Positions 56,566 to 64,000 of a DNA stretch of 64,000 nt are shown here, piece after piece. The notes beneath the pieces are model-generated. The model was given only the letters and a program-made list of their open reading frames with translations. It made no database searches and was not told where the DNA came from. The number at the start of each line of letters is the position of its first letter. The first letter of the stretch is position 1. Origin of the DNA: CAVXUB01 sp963764805 (GTDB taxonomy: Bacteria; Actinomycetota; Acidimicrobiia; Acidimicrobiales; Bog-793); NCBI GenBank assembly GCA_963764805.1, contig CAVXUB010000006.1:1-64000 (forward strand), read 5' to 3'. The translations under genes were made by a program, and so were the position numbers.

Positions 56566-56610
56566 CGCCGAGCCGCCGGCCCCGGGGCCGCAGCGGACGC
56601 CATGGGGCGG

Positions 56611-56644
56611 ACGCCGGCGGACGGGCGACGCCGGCGGACGGGCG
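56611..56644 (+). repeat. 17-bp tandem repeat between DUF6941-like and mch genes
   Basis: ACGCCGGCGGACGGGCG occurs twice in tandem with no interruption, inside the non-coding gap before mch. Confidence 0.85.
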
Positions 56645-56678
56645 GCTCCAGCGGTCACCGTGGTAGTACTGGCGCGTT

Positions 56679-57200
56679 ATGACGAGCCACGAGCGGCCCT
56701 TCGGTCGCGCCCTGGAGGACTTCGTCGTCGGCGACGTCTACCGCCACTGGCCCGGCAAGACGATCACCGAGTACGACGACCATCTCTTCTGCATGATCAC
56801 GATGAACCACCACCCGCTGCACACCAACGAGTGGTTCGCCGAGTCAGAGACCGTGCACGGCAGGAACGTCGTGGTCGGCAACCTGGTGTACTCGCTGGCG
56901 CTCGGCATGAGCGTCCCCGACGTGTCAGGCGCGGCGATCGCCAACCTCGAGGTGGAGACGCTGCAGCACAAGTTCCCCACGTTCCATGGCGACACGATCT
57001 ACGCCGAGACGCGGGTCCTCGACGTGGCGCCGTCGAAGTCAAAGCCTGACAGAGGGATCGTCACCGTAGAGACGAAGGCCTTCAACCAGCGGGGCCAGGA
57101 GGTCTGCTACTTCCGCCGCAAGGTGATGGTCTGGAAGCGGGCGAACCTGCCGGCGCGGCACCGCCCCTACGACGAGACGGTCTGGTCGGAGGAGGACTAA
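56679..57200 (+). CDS. mch: Mesaconyl-CoA hydratase (MaoC family)
   Basis: This 173-aa MaoC-like hot-dog protein starts at ATG 56679. ALEDFVVGDVYRHWPGKTIT and EYDDHLFCMITMNHHPLHTN hold the hydratase motif region (D-x4-F-x5-N-x2-P-L-H). HGDTIYAETRVLDVAPSKSK and PDRGIVTVETKAFNQRGQEV follow. Such proteins next to a CoA ester lyase and a long acyl-CoA dehydrogenase are mesaconyl-CoA hydratases in the ethylmalonyl-CoA pathway, forming beta-methylmalyl-CoA. The protein is short (R-specific single hot-dog) compared with the double-domain proteobacterial Mch. It converges on the epoxide-hydrolase-like gene with a 4-bp overlap. Confidence 0.8.
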   Translation: MTSHERPFGRALEDFVVGDVYRHWPGKTITEYDDHLFCMITMNHHPLHTNEWFAESETVHGRNVVVGNLVYSLALGMSVPDVSGAAIANLEVETLQHKFPTFHGDTIYAETRVLDVAPSKSKPDRGIVTVETKAFNQRGQEVCYFRRKVMVWKRANLPARHRPYDETVWSEED

Positions 57201-58084
57201 ACCTCCGCCAGGAAGTCGAGGATCAGCGAGCCCACGAGCTCGGGGCGGTCGAGGTGGGAGAAGTGGCCGGCCCTGTCGATCAGCTCGAGGCGCGATCGCG
57301 GCCCGAGGTACGCCAGCACGCCCTCGTCCACCAGCTCGGCGCCGAGCGCCCCGTCCTCGGTCCCGTGGATGTAGAGGGTGGGTTGAGGGGTGGGTGCCAG
57401 CGCCGCCGCCTGCTCGGCGGCGTAGCGGTCCGAGTGCAGCGACGGGTCGAGCATCGCCCTGTAGTAGCCGACGGCGGCAGCACGGTTCTCCGGCGTGGCG
57501 AGCGCCTTCTTCAGTTCGACCAGGTCGAAGGTGGCGTCGTAGCCGGGCGACCAGTCCGCCCAGAGCCCGTCGATGAACGACATCTCGTCCTGTGTCAGGG
57601 CGATCTCGGCCAACGGTGTCTGGAAGACGAAGATGTAGAACGACCGCTTCAGCTGCCGGAACGAGAAGAAGCCCGACAGCAGGGCGGGGAGAGGTGGGAC
57701 CGCCGAGGTGACGACCCGCCGCCAGCGGTCGGGGGCGAAGGCGGCAGCTCCGTAGGCGGCCGCGGCGCCCCAGTCGTGACCGATCAGCACAGCCTCCTCC
57801 CCGCCGCCGAGCGCCTCGTGCAGAGCCAACGCGTCGGCGGCAAGAGCACCGGTCTGGTAGCAGCCGTCGGCGGGGATCGAGGTCGGCAGGTAACCGCGCA
57901 TGAACGGCGCCACGACGTGATAGCCGGCGCCGGCCAGCTCCGGCATCAGATGCCGCCAGGTCCACGCCGTGTCGGGGAAGCCGTGGAGGCACAGCGCCAA
58001 GGGCCCGCTCCGCGGTCCCGACTCGAGCACGCCGAACTCGATGTCGGCGGTGCCGACCGTGCGCTGCTCGATCTCGTTGCTCAT
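57197..58084 (-). CDS. Alpha/beta hydrolase (epoxide-hydrolase-like)
   Basis: This 295-aa alpha/beta hydrolase has the oxyanion loop LCLHGFPDTAWTWRHLMPEL, PFMRGYLPTSIPADG, and a nucleophile elbow GHDWGAAAAYGAAAF with Asp as nucleophile, as in epoxide hydrolases and haloalkane dehalogenases. LYIHGTEDGALGAELVDE holds the acid and IDRAGHFSHLDRPELV the His. The lid (FSFRQLKRSFYIFVFQTPLA) is of the epoxide-hydrolase type. TACCGT lies 7 nt before the ATG at 58084. Substrate unknown. Confidence 0.85.
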   Translation of the reverse strand: MSNEIEQRTVGTADIEFGVLESGPRSGPLALCLHGFPDTAWTWRHLMPELAGAGYHVVAPFMRGYLPTSIPADGCYQTGALAADALALHEALGGGEEAVLIGHDWGAAAAYGAAAFAPDRWRRVVTSAVPPLPALLSGFFSFRQLKRSFYIFVFQTPLAEIALTQDEMSFIDGLWADWSPGYDATFDLVELKKALATPENRAAAVGYYRAMLDPSLHSDRYAAEQAAALAPTPQPTLYIHGTEDGALGAELVDEGVLAYLGPRSRLELIDRAGHFSHLDRPELVGSLILDFLAEV

Positions 58085-58211
58085 CCGCCCGACGGTACTA
58101 ACCTTCGGCGCCACGTGGCAGTTCCCCGCCGTACGCAAGCGGGCCCGCCGGTAGGCGGCCGGAGGTCGGCGGGCCGGTGAGGGGCAGCGTGAGAGGGGCA
58201 CGGCTCTGCGA

Positions 58212-59099
58212 GTGACGTTCTACGGGGTGCGGGGGTCCTGCCCGTGCTCGGGCGAGTCGATCCGCCGCTACGGCGGCGCCACCTCCTGCGTGGCCGTTGC
58301 CGGCGACGAACCCGGCGCTCTGCCGATCATCCTCGATCTCGGCACCGGATGCCGCCGGCTCGGCGAGGACCTCGCTGCCGGGCGGGTGATCGGGCGCGCA
58401 ACGGCGGGCTCGGAGCCCCTCGCCCTCACCGCCGTAACCACCCACCTCCACTTCGACCACGTGCAGGGCCTTCCCTTCTTCCGGCCGGCGCTGCTGCCAG
58501 ACACTCAGCTCGACATCTACGGACCCCCATCGCCCGAGGGGACTCTCGAGGAGATGTTCGCCGGGTTCGTGCGGCCGCCCTACTTCCCGGTGCCCCTCGA
58601 TCAGCTGCCGGCGAAGATCCGCTTCCACGAGGCCGTCGACGGTGAGATCGAGGTGGCCGATTCGGCCCGCCTCGTGATACGCACGCTTCCTCATGTCGGC
58701 CTCACGTGCGGCTACCGGGTGGAGATCGGCGGCGCCAGCGTCGCATTCGTCAGCGATCATCAGGCGCCCCATGAGCTCGACCGGGTCGCCGACTCGGTGC
58801 TCGAGCTGTGCGACGGTGCCGATCTGTTGATCCATGACGCCCAGTACACCGACGACGAGTTCCGCCAGAAGGAGGAGTGGGGGCACTCGACGGTCGGCTA
58901 CGCCGTGCTCGTGGCTCGAGAGGCGGGAGTGCGTCGTTTGGCCCTCTACCATCACGATCCCACTCACGACGACGAGCAGCTGGACGCCTTCGGGGAGCTG
59001 GCGGCGGCGCTCGCCGAGGGAAGCGGCATGGACCAGGTGGTGGTCGCCTCCGAGGGGATGGAGCTGCGGATCCCAGGGCACACGACCGGGGCCATGTGA
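58212..59099 (+). CDS. Metallo-beta-lactamase-fold hydrolase
   Basis: This 295-aa MBL-fold protein has the metal site THLHFDHVQGLPFF (H-x-H-x-D-H), further ligands in LPHVGLTCGYRVEIGGASVA and FVSDHQAP, and IHDAQYTDDEFRQKEEWGHS towards the end. FYGVRGSCPCSGESIRRYGG at the N-terminus is characteristic of the subgroup often annotated as phosphoribosyl-cyclic-phosphodiesterase-like or of unknown specificity. The GTG at 58212 is used. The gene overlaps the flavin reductase by GTGA. Confidence 0.88.
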   Translation: MTFYGVRGSCPCSGESIRRYGGATSCVAVAGDEPGALPIILDLGTGCRRLGEDLAAGRVIGRATAGSEPLALTAVTTHLHFDHVQGLPFFRPALLPDTQLDIYGPPSPEGTLEEMFAGFVRPPYFPVPLDQLPAKIRFHEAVDGEIEVADSARLVIRTLPHVGLTCGYRVEIGGASVAFVSDHQAPHELDRVADSVLELCDGADLLIHDAQYTDDEFRQKEEWGHSTVGYAVLVAREAGVRRLALYHHDPTHDDEQLDAFGELAAALAEGSGMDQVVVASEGMELRIPGHTTGAM

Positions 59100-59596
59100 C
59101 GCACGACGGCGTCTCGACGGATCCGTTCGTCTTCAGGCGGGTGCTCGGGCACTTCGCCACCGGCGTCACGGTGGTCACCGGCATGGAGAACGGCGAGCCG
59201 GCGGGCTTCACCTGCCAGGCCTTCTCGGCGCTGTCGCTCGATCCGGCGATGATCGTCATCGCCCCCGCTCTGGCCTCGACGAGCTGGCCCCGTATCCAGC
59301 CGAGCGGCGTGTTCTGCGTCAACGTGCTGGCCGCCGGCGAGGGGGCGCTGGCGCGGCGCTTCGCAGCAAGGGGGGGACGCAAGTTCGACGGCGTCTTGTG
59401 GCAGCCTTCCATGTCGGGCTGCCCGGTGCTGTCGGGTGCGCTCGCCTACGTCGACTGCAGGCTCGACGCCGTCTACCCCGGAGGCGATCACGTGCTCGCC
59501 GTCGGGACGGTGCTCGACCTGGCAGTGGGCGAGGGCGCCGAGAGGGGGCCATTGCTCTTCTACAGAGGCGGTTTCGGCCACTTCGCCGAGGATTAG
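59096..59596 (+). CDS. Flavin reductase-like FMN-binding protein
   Basis: This roughly 166-aa protein of the flavin-reductase family has FRRVLGHFATGVTVVTGMEN, GEPAGFTCQAFSALSLDPAM, IVIAPALASTSWPRIQPSG, and the C-terminal GGDHVLAVGTVLDLAVGEGA with the characteristic GDH. It supplies reduced flavin to a partner monooxygenase or has a stand-alone role; no monooxygenase is near. The GTG at 59096 overlaps the MBL gene's stop, so it is co-translated with it. Confidence 0.88.
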   Translation: MTHDGVSTDPFVFRRVLGHFATGVTVVTGMENGEPAGFTCQAFSALSLDPAMIVIAPALASTSWPRIQPSGVFCVNVLAAGEGALARRFAARGGRKFDGVLWQPSMSGCPVLSGALAYVDCRLDAVYPGGDHVLAVGTVLDLAVGEGAERGPLLFYRGGFGHFAED

Positions 59597-59631
59597 GCCG
59601 GCGCAGAGACCGGCCGGAGAGGATTCGGAAG

Positions 59632-60183
59632 ATGCCGACCATCAGCGGGTCGAACGTCATCAGCGACGTCGTGATCGTCAGCCCGGACGTCCACGGGGAC
59701 GAACGCGGCCGATTTGTCGAGAGCTACAGGCGCTCATGGTTCCCGCTCGGCCGCGAGATGGTCCAGGGGAACCGGTCGGATCGCCAGGCGGGATCGGTCG
59801 TCGGCCTGCACTACCACCTGCACCAGGCCGACTACTGGTACGTCACGCGCGGCCGGGCGCGAGTCGTGCTGCATGATCTGCGAGAAGGCTCGCCGACCGA
59901 CGGCGCCACGCTCGTCGTAGAGATAGGCGACGGCGACGAGCAGGGGATCTTCATACCTCCCGGCGTGGCCCACGGGTTCGCCGCCCTCGCCGACCTGACG
60001 CTCACCTATCTCGTCGACTCCTATTACAACCCGAGCGACGAGCTCGGCGTGGCCTGGGACGATCCCGACATCGGCGCCGATTGGGGAGTCGAGGACCCGG
60101 TGCTCTCGGCACGCGATCGAGCCAACCCGCGCCGCAAGGACATCGAGCCGGCGCTGATGCCGCGGCTTGTGATGCGCACCTGA
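59632..60183 (+). CDS. dTDP-4-dehydrorhamnose 3,5-epimerase family protein
   Basis: This 183-aa RmlC-like cupin has SDVVIVSPDVHGDERGRFVE (the first strand with D-x-R-G-x-F-x-E), the catalytic His in VVGLHYHLHQADYWYVTRG, and FIPPGVAHGFAALADLTLTY. Lengths and motifs fit the RfbC family. The usual Q-x-N-x-S substrate loop reads VQGNRSDRQ, so the sugar specificity may differ. No rmlA/B/D genes lie nearby. It sits in the MBL and flavin reductase series, 35 nt after the flavin reductase. Confidence 0.85.
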   Translation: MPTISGSNVISDVVIVSPDVHGDERGRFVESYRRSWFPLGREMVQGNRSDRQAGSVVGLHYHLHQADYWYVTRGRARVVLHDLREGSPTDGATLVVEIGDGDEQGIFIPPGVAHGFAALADLTLTYLVDSYYNPSDELGVAWDDPDIGADWGVEDPVLSARDRANPRRKDIEPALMPRLVMRT

Positions 60184-60269
60184 GATTGCCCCCCGGGGGC
60201 GCGCTGATGACGCGGCGCAGATGGGCTTCAATGGGTCGTTGTGGAACTTGAGCGCGGGCGGGTGATCGT

Positions 60270-61234
60270 ATGAGCACGGCAGCGATCGTTCTCGGAATAC
60301 TGCTTCTGGTCTCGGCCGTCGTGATCTGGCGACGGGTCGCAGAAGCGCGCGCGCCGACCGGCATTCGATCACCAGCTACGAACACGCCCTGGGGGTCCTC
60401 GGTGAGGTGACCCGGCGCACGGACCCGACCGGTTCGGTGCGCGCGGTGTCCCGCCGCGAGGAGCCGGGCGGTTCCCTGCCGGAGATGCATCCGGTCCGTC
60501 ACGAGCCCCGCCTCGACCCCCTCCGCGGCCGCGAGATAACACCGCCGGTGCCGCCTATGGAGGTGGTGCGGGCGCTCGCGCATACCGAGCCGCATCCACC
60601 CGGGCGGCCAGAGGCCGAGGCCCTGCCGGCAGCCCTGCCGGCGGCAGCGCAGTCGACGCAGCAGCCGGTACAGCAGCCGGCACAGTCCGAGCCCCGGCGT
60701 GCTGAGCCGCTGCTCGGGCGCTCGCAGTTGCCGAGGCGCGCTCTGACGGGAGCACTCTCGGCGGCTGTGGTGGCGGCCATCGCCCTCGTGATGGTCCAAC
60801 TCGCCGGCCACCACCACGCGGCACCGGTCGCCAGCAGGCTGGGGAGCACGTCACTGCACGTCAGCACCACCGCGCCGCCGCCCGTCACGCACACGAGCGG
60901 ACCACCGCCCACGACGTTGCCTCCCCGCATCTCTCCGCAGACGGCATCGACGAGCGACGTCTCCTACGTCACACCGGCTCACAGCTACACGATCTCGCTG
61001 GCGGCGACCGGGTCCTGTTGGGTCGGCATCGAGAAGGCGGTCAACGGGGGCTACGTGTGGATGGAGACCCTGGCGGCGGGCCAGTCGGCCACCTACCAGG
61101 CAACCGGGACCACGGTTGTCCGCGTGGGGGCGCCGCAGGTGCTGCGCGTCTCGATCGATGGCATCACCGTGGTCCTGCCTCCCAGCAACACCCAGCCCTA
61201 CGATCTGATCTTCAATCCCGAGACGACCAGCTAG
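60270..61234 (+). pseudogene. Single-pass membrane protein with RodZ C-terminus-like domain, one frameshift
   Basis: ATG 60270 begins STAAIVLGILLLVSAVVIWR and then a charged segment (RRVAEARA). Inside a GCGCGCGCGCC run near 60350 the frame changes and continues as DRHSITSYEHALGVLGEVTR. A Pro/Gln-rich cytoplasmic linker follows, then a second membrane segment (LTGALSAAVVAAIALVMVQL), a Thr/Pro-rich linker and a C-terminal domain (GSCWVGIEKAVNGGYVWMET) resembling the DUF4115/RodZ beta domain. Restored length is about 320 aa. The indel at a dinucleotide run may be artefactual. It is probably a cell-envelope or shape-linked protein. Confidence 0.68.
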
Positions 61235-61237
61235 CCT
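61232..61237 (+). promoter_or_regulatory. -10 box TAGCCT of the diguanylate cyclase gene (leaderless)
   Basis: TAGCCT overlaps the stop region of the preceding gene and lies 6 nt before ATG 61244. Confidence 0.55.
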
Positions 61238-61243
61238 GTACAG

Positions 61244-62188
61244 ATGTCACCCGGACTGACAGAACGTCGGCCAGTCCGACCGCTGCTGGAACACCTCGGA
61301 ACCCCTGCGGGCGAAGCCGGACGCACTCCCGTCGCTTCCCGTCCGGGTCCCCGAGCGGTCCTCCGGAGCGAGTCGAGGCCAGGGCTCACGCTCCTTGTCG
61401 CCTGGCTGTCCGCGGCGTCGGTCGCCGTGGCCGACATCCTGACGGGATCGCACACGATCTTCGTAGGGCTCCTCGGAGTCGCACCGGTACTGGCATCTCG
61501 CCAGAGCTCGCGCCGGGCCACCGCATTGATCGCCGCCGTGGTGACGATCGTCGCCTTCGGTCTGGGCCTCGCCGACAAGAACCTCCTGACCGCCCAGCAC
61601 GGGATCGACACTGTCCTCGTCGCTGCCATCGGGCTCCTCTCGATCAGCGTCTCCGGCTTCCGCGGTGACCTCGAGCGGTCGCTCGAGCGGGCCGAGGTCC
61701 GTTCCCGCCACGACTCTCTGACCTCCTTGCTGGCACGTCACGAGGTGATAGATCGGGCCGAGGGATTGATGCAGCTCCGTACCGGCACGAGGCCGGCGAT
61801 CGCTCTCTTGATGCTGGACGTCGACCGCTTCAAGGACGTCAACGACGAGCACGGGCACCTGGCGGGTGATCGGGTGCTGGCAGAGGTGGCGCGGCGGGTG
61901 GACGGGGCATTGCGCGCGGACGACATGGTCGGCCGCTACGGCGGCGACGAGTTCTTGGCGGTGCTCGTCGGCGGGGCACCGGAAGAGGCCTTCGGGGTCA
62001 CCGAGCGCGTGCGTGCGGCGGTGGCAGAGCGTCCGGTCGCGACTCCCTTCGGCACGATCCAGGTGTCGGTCTCAGCGGGGGTCGCATCCGCACGGGACGG
62101 CGAGGCCTTCGACTCGGTGCTCGCTCGTGCCGATGCGGCCCTCTACAAGGCGAAGACGGCGGGCCGCGACCGTTCGATGGTCAGCTGA
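61244..62188 (+). CDS. Membrane-bound diguanylate cyclase (GGDEF)
   Basis: This 314-aa protein has three or four membrane segments in residues 45-135 (LTLLVAWLSAASVAVADIL, TALIAAVVTIVAFGLGLAD) and a complete GGDEF domain (about 155-310): LMLDVDRFKDVNDEHGHLAG, RVLAEVARRVDGALRADDMV, the active loop GRYGGDEFLAVLVGG and VSVSAGVASARDGE. It should make cyclic di-GMP. No RxxD inhibitory site is visible upstream of the GGDEF loop. In the same window the protein at 35589 has lost this loop, so the pair may be sensor and synthase. ATG 61244 lies 6 nt after TAGCCT. Confidence 0.93.
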   Translation: MSPGLTERRPVRPLLEHLGTPAGEAGRTPVASRPGPRAVLRSESRPGLTLLVAWLSAASVAVADILTGSHTIFVGLLGVAPVLASRQSSRRATALIAAVVTIVAFGLGLADKNLLTAQHGIDTVLVAAIGLLSISVSGFRGDLERSLERAEVRSRHDSLTSLLARHEVIDRAEGLMQLRTGTRPAIALLMLDVDRFKDVNDEHGHLAGDRVLAEVARRVDGALRADDMVGRYGGDEFLAVLVGGAPEEAFGVTERVRAAVAERPVATPFGTIQVSVSAGVASARDGEAFDSVLARADAALYKAKTAGRDRSMVS

Positions 62189-62250
62189 GGCCGCTCCCGC
62201 CGTCACCCGTTTCCCTCCTCGAAACGCTCCGTCGCGCCCCTCCTCCCCCC

Positions 62251-62256
62251 TAGTCT
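62251..62256 (+). promoter_or_regulatory. -10 box TAGTCT of the ABC exporter at the window end (leaderless)
   Basis: TAGTCT lies 6 nt before ATG 62263. Confidence 0.55.
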
Positions 62257-62262
62257 GAACCC

Positions 62263-64000
62263 ATGTCTGCAACTCGGGGTGGAGGCGTCGCGCCCGGACT
62301 CGAGTTGCCGACCGCGACTCGCCGCCCCGGCGTTCGCCCGGGTGCGCCCGGCCGCTCTGCCCGCGCCGCCCCCTCTCCTCGCTCTGGCCGCCCTGCCCGC
62401 GAAACGATGCGCGCCGAGCGGGCCGGTGCCCGCATCGGCTGGTCCCTGTTGTTGCGGACCGTTGCCGCACAACGTCGCTTGCTCTTTCCGGCGGTGGGGG
62501 CCGCCCTGTTGTGGACGGCGGCCCGCATCTCGGTGCCCTTGCTCGTGCAGCAGGCGATCGACACCGGGATCGAGCGCCGCCGCTTGGGCGAGGTGCTCGC
62601 CTGGGCGGGCGCCATCGCGGCGGTCGGCGTGGTGCAGGGACTGGCGGGCGGCCAGCGCCGCTACCTTGCGATGAGCATCGCCTACCGGGTCGAGACGGAT
62701 CTCCGACATCGGTTGTTCGCCCACCTGCAACGCCTGCACCTCGCGTTCCACGACCGCTCCCAGACGGGGCAGCTGATGTCCCGCTCGGCGAGCGACCTGC
62801 AGCAGGTGTCCGACCTGCTGGCGAACGGACCGATCTCGGTCGCCAGCGTCGTCACGGTGATCTCGGTGGGAGTGATCCTGCTCGTGACGTCGCCTCTGCT
62901 GGCACTGATCGCAATGCTCCCGATGCTTGCGCTGCTCGTGCTTGTGCGTCGCTTCTCGAGGAGGATGCATCCTGCGTCGATGGCTCTTCAGCGAGAGCTC
63001 GGGGAGTTGGCGACCGTTGCCGAGGAGACGATCACTGGCGCCCGGGCCGTGAAGGGCTTCGGTGCCGAGGCGACTGTGATCGGTGAGATGAAACGGCGTG
63101 CCGGTCGCGTCTACGAGCGGGCACTGCGGACGATCTGGCTGCGAGCCGGCTTCGCTCCTCTGCTCACCCTCGCGCCCGGCCTGGGACTGGCCGGCGCGCT
63201 TTGGTACGGGGGTCATCTCGTCATCGATCACCGCCTGGCGGTCGGCCAGCTCGTGGCGGTCTGCGCCTACGTCAACATGCTCGTCGGCCCCCTGACGACG
63301 CTCGGCTACGTGGCGGCGCAGTCGGGGCGGGCGGTTGCCTCCTGTGAGCGCGTCGACGAGATCCTCTCCCTTGCGCCTGTCATAACGGACCCACCTCAGC
63401 CTCTACCGCTGCCGGAGTCGGGGAGCGAAGTGAGGCTGCAGGGGGTTCGTTTTGCCTATGGCGTGGACGGAGGTGCGGGGCGGCCGGACCACGGAAAGCT
63501 CGTCCTCGACGGCCTCGACCTGGTGGCCCGTGACGGGGAGTCTGTGGCACTCGTCGGAGCGACGGGCAGCGGCAAGACGACGATCGCCAGGCTCATCTCC
63601 CGCTTCTACGACTGCGACGGAGGCGGGGTGACGATCGCCGGCGTCGACGTCCGGCGCCTGCGGCTCTCCCAGCTGCGCAGGGCGGTTGGGATCGTGTTCG
63701 AGGAGACATTCCTGTTCAGCGAGACGATCCGGGCGAACATCGCGTTCGCCGAACCGGACGCGCCACTGGAGAGGGTGCGGGCGGCGGCTCGTGCGGCCGG
63801 CGCCGACGAGTTCATCCTCTCGCTGCCCGACGGCTACGACACCCTCCTCGGCGAGCGGGGCTTCACGCTGTCGGGCGGCCAGCGGCAGCGGGTGGCGCTG
63901 GCTCGTGCGATCCTCGGCGACCCTCGGGTCCTGATCCTCGACGACGCCACCTCCTCGGTGGACCCCGAGAAGGAGCGCGAGATCACCGACGCGCTGCGGG
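62263..64000 (+). CDS. ABC exporter half-transporter, degenerate-site type (cut by the window end)
   Basis: The open frame runs from ATG 62263 to the window end, so at least 579 residues are present and the C-terminus is missing. A basic, Arg/Pro-rich tail of about 60 residues precedes six membrane helices (LLFPAVGAALLWTAARISVP, TVISVGVILLVTSPLLALIA). The ATPase domain has Walker A GATGSGKTT, signature LSGGQRQR and Walker B LILDDATSSVD. The Q-loop reads IVFEETFLF (Glu for Gln) and the Walker B glutamate is Asp, as in the subunit at 23141. A catalytic partner would be expected just beyond the end of the window. Confidence 0.9.
   Translation, partial: MSATRGGGVAPGLELPTATRRPGVRPGAPGRSARAAPSPRSGRPARETMRAERAGARIGWSLLLRTVAAQRRLLFPAVGAALLWTAARISVPLLVQQAIDTGIERRRLGEVLAWAGAIAAVGVVQGLAGGQRRYLAMSIAYRVETDLRHRLFAHLQRLHLAFHDRSQTGQLMSRSASDLQQVSDLLANGPISVASVVTVISVGVILLVTSPLLALIAMLPMLALLVLVRRFSRRMHPASMALQRELGELATVAEETITGARAVKGFGAEATVIGEMKRRAGRVYERALRTIWLRAGFAPLLTLAPGLGLAGALWYGGHLVIDHRLAVGQLVAVCAYVNMLVGPLTTLGYVAAQSGRAVASCERVDEILSLAPVITDPPQPLPLPESGSEVRLQGVRFAYGVDGGAGRPDHGKLVLDGLDLVARDGESVALVGATGSGKTTIARLISRFYDCDGGGVTIAGVDVRRLRLSQLRRAVGIVFEETFLFSETIRANIAFAEPDAPLERVRAAARAAGADEFILSLPDGYDTLLGERGFTLSGGQRQRVALARAILGDPRVLILDDATSSVDPEKEREITDALR

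Overview
This is a high-GC actinobacterial chromosome segment (Actinomycetota). Markers are a mycothiol-dependent isomerase-family enzyme, PPOX-class F420/FMN proteins, an NlpC/P60 wall hydrolase, and the methylsuccinyl-CoA/mesaconyl-CoA genes of the ethylmalonyl-CoA pathway. Acidimicrobiia is my tentative guess; no search was run. At least 18 genes have a TANNNT box only 6-8 nt before the start codon, so much of the transcription is probably leaderless.

Region 1 (1-5.7 kb) is a decayed, lower-GC accessory island. A leftward operon can be pieced together across frames: an unrecognised protein, an HTH plus HNH-associated-repeat protein, a Z1-family helicase/ATPase and a ParB-like protein. Nearly every gene carries several frameshifts. 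The island ends at a tRNA-Glu(CTC) 3' fragment followed by a duplicated tRNA 3' end, which looks like an attachment-site scar.

Region 2 (5.8-15 kb) holds small housekeeping or detoxification enzymes (mycothiol-dependent isomerase family, VOC, ArsR/SRPBCC pair, PPOX, DinB, MmcQ, amidohydrolase, cyclase, PLP decarboxylase, SDR). Seven of these genes have one frameshift each. Two frameshifts in the window fall in GCGCGC runs, so assembly or sequencing indels must be considered.

Region 3 (15-27 kb) is efflux: a MarR-MFS operon, a TetR/MFS divergent pair around a perfect palindrome, a second TetR, a CopZ-like protein, malate dehydrogenase, and a MarR-ABC-ABC heterodimeric exporter operon.

Region 4 (27-40 kb) starts with a small stress group (hemerythrin-like, CsbD-like, ferritin-like, tiny acidic and hydrophobic proteins). 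An S9 peptidase, Lon, an M15 peptidase, a membrane GGDEF protein with a degenerate motif, a PrxQ-type peroxiredoxin, a haloalkane dehalogenase and a TetR follow.

Region 5 (40-52 kb) has a K+-channel-like protein next to a DoxX-Rieske fusion, acetoacetyl-CoA synthetase, an XdhC-like protein, a quinone oxidoreductase, an SDR, an NlpC/P60 hydrolase, fumarase C and an IF2B-like protein.

Region 6 (52-64 kb) has PPOX and dienelactone hydrolase genes and then three ethylmalonyl-CoA-pathway genes (mcl, mcd, mch) interleaved with a DUF6941-like gene. Hydrolases, a flavin reductase, an RmlC-like epimerase, a RodZ-C-terminus-like protein, a canonical diguanylate cyclase and an ABC exporter cut by the window end complete it. 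With malate dehydrogenase, fumarase and acetoacetyl-CoA synthetase, the segment suits an organism assimilating C2/C4 compounds through acetyl-CoA, but crotonyl-CoA carboxylase/reductase and ethylmalonyl-CoA mutase are not in view.
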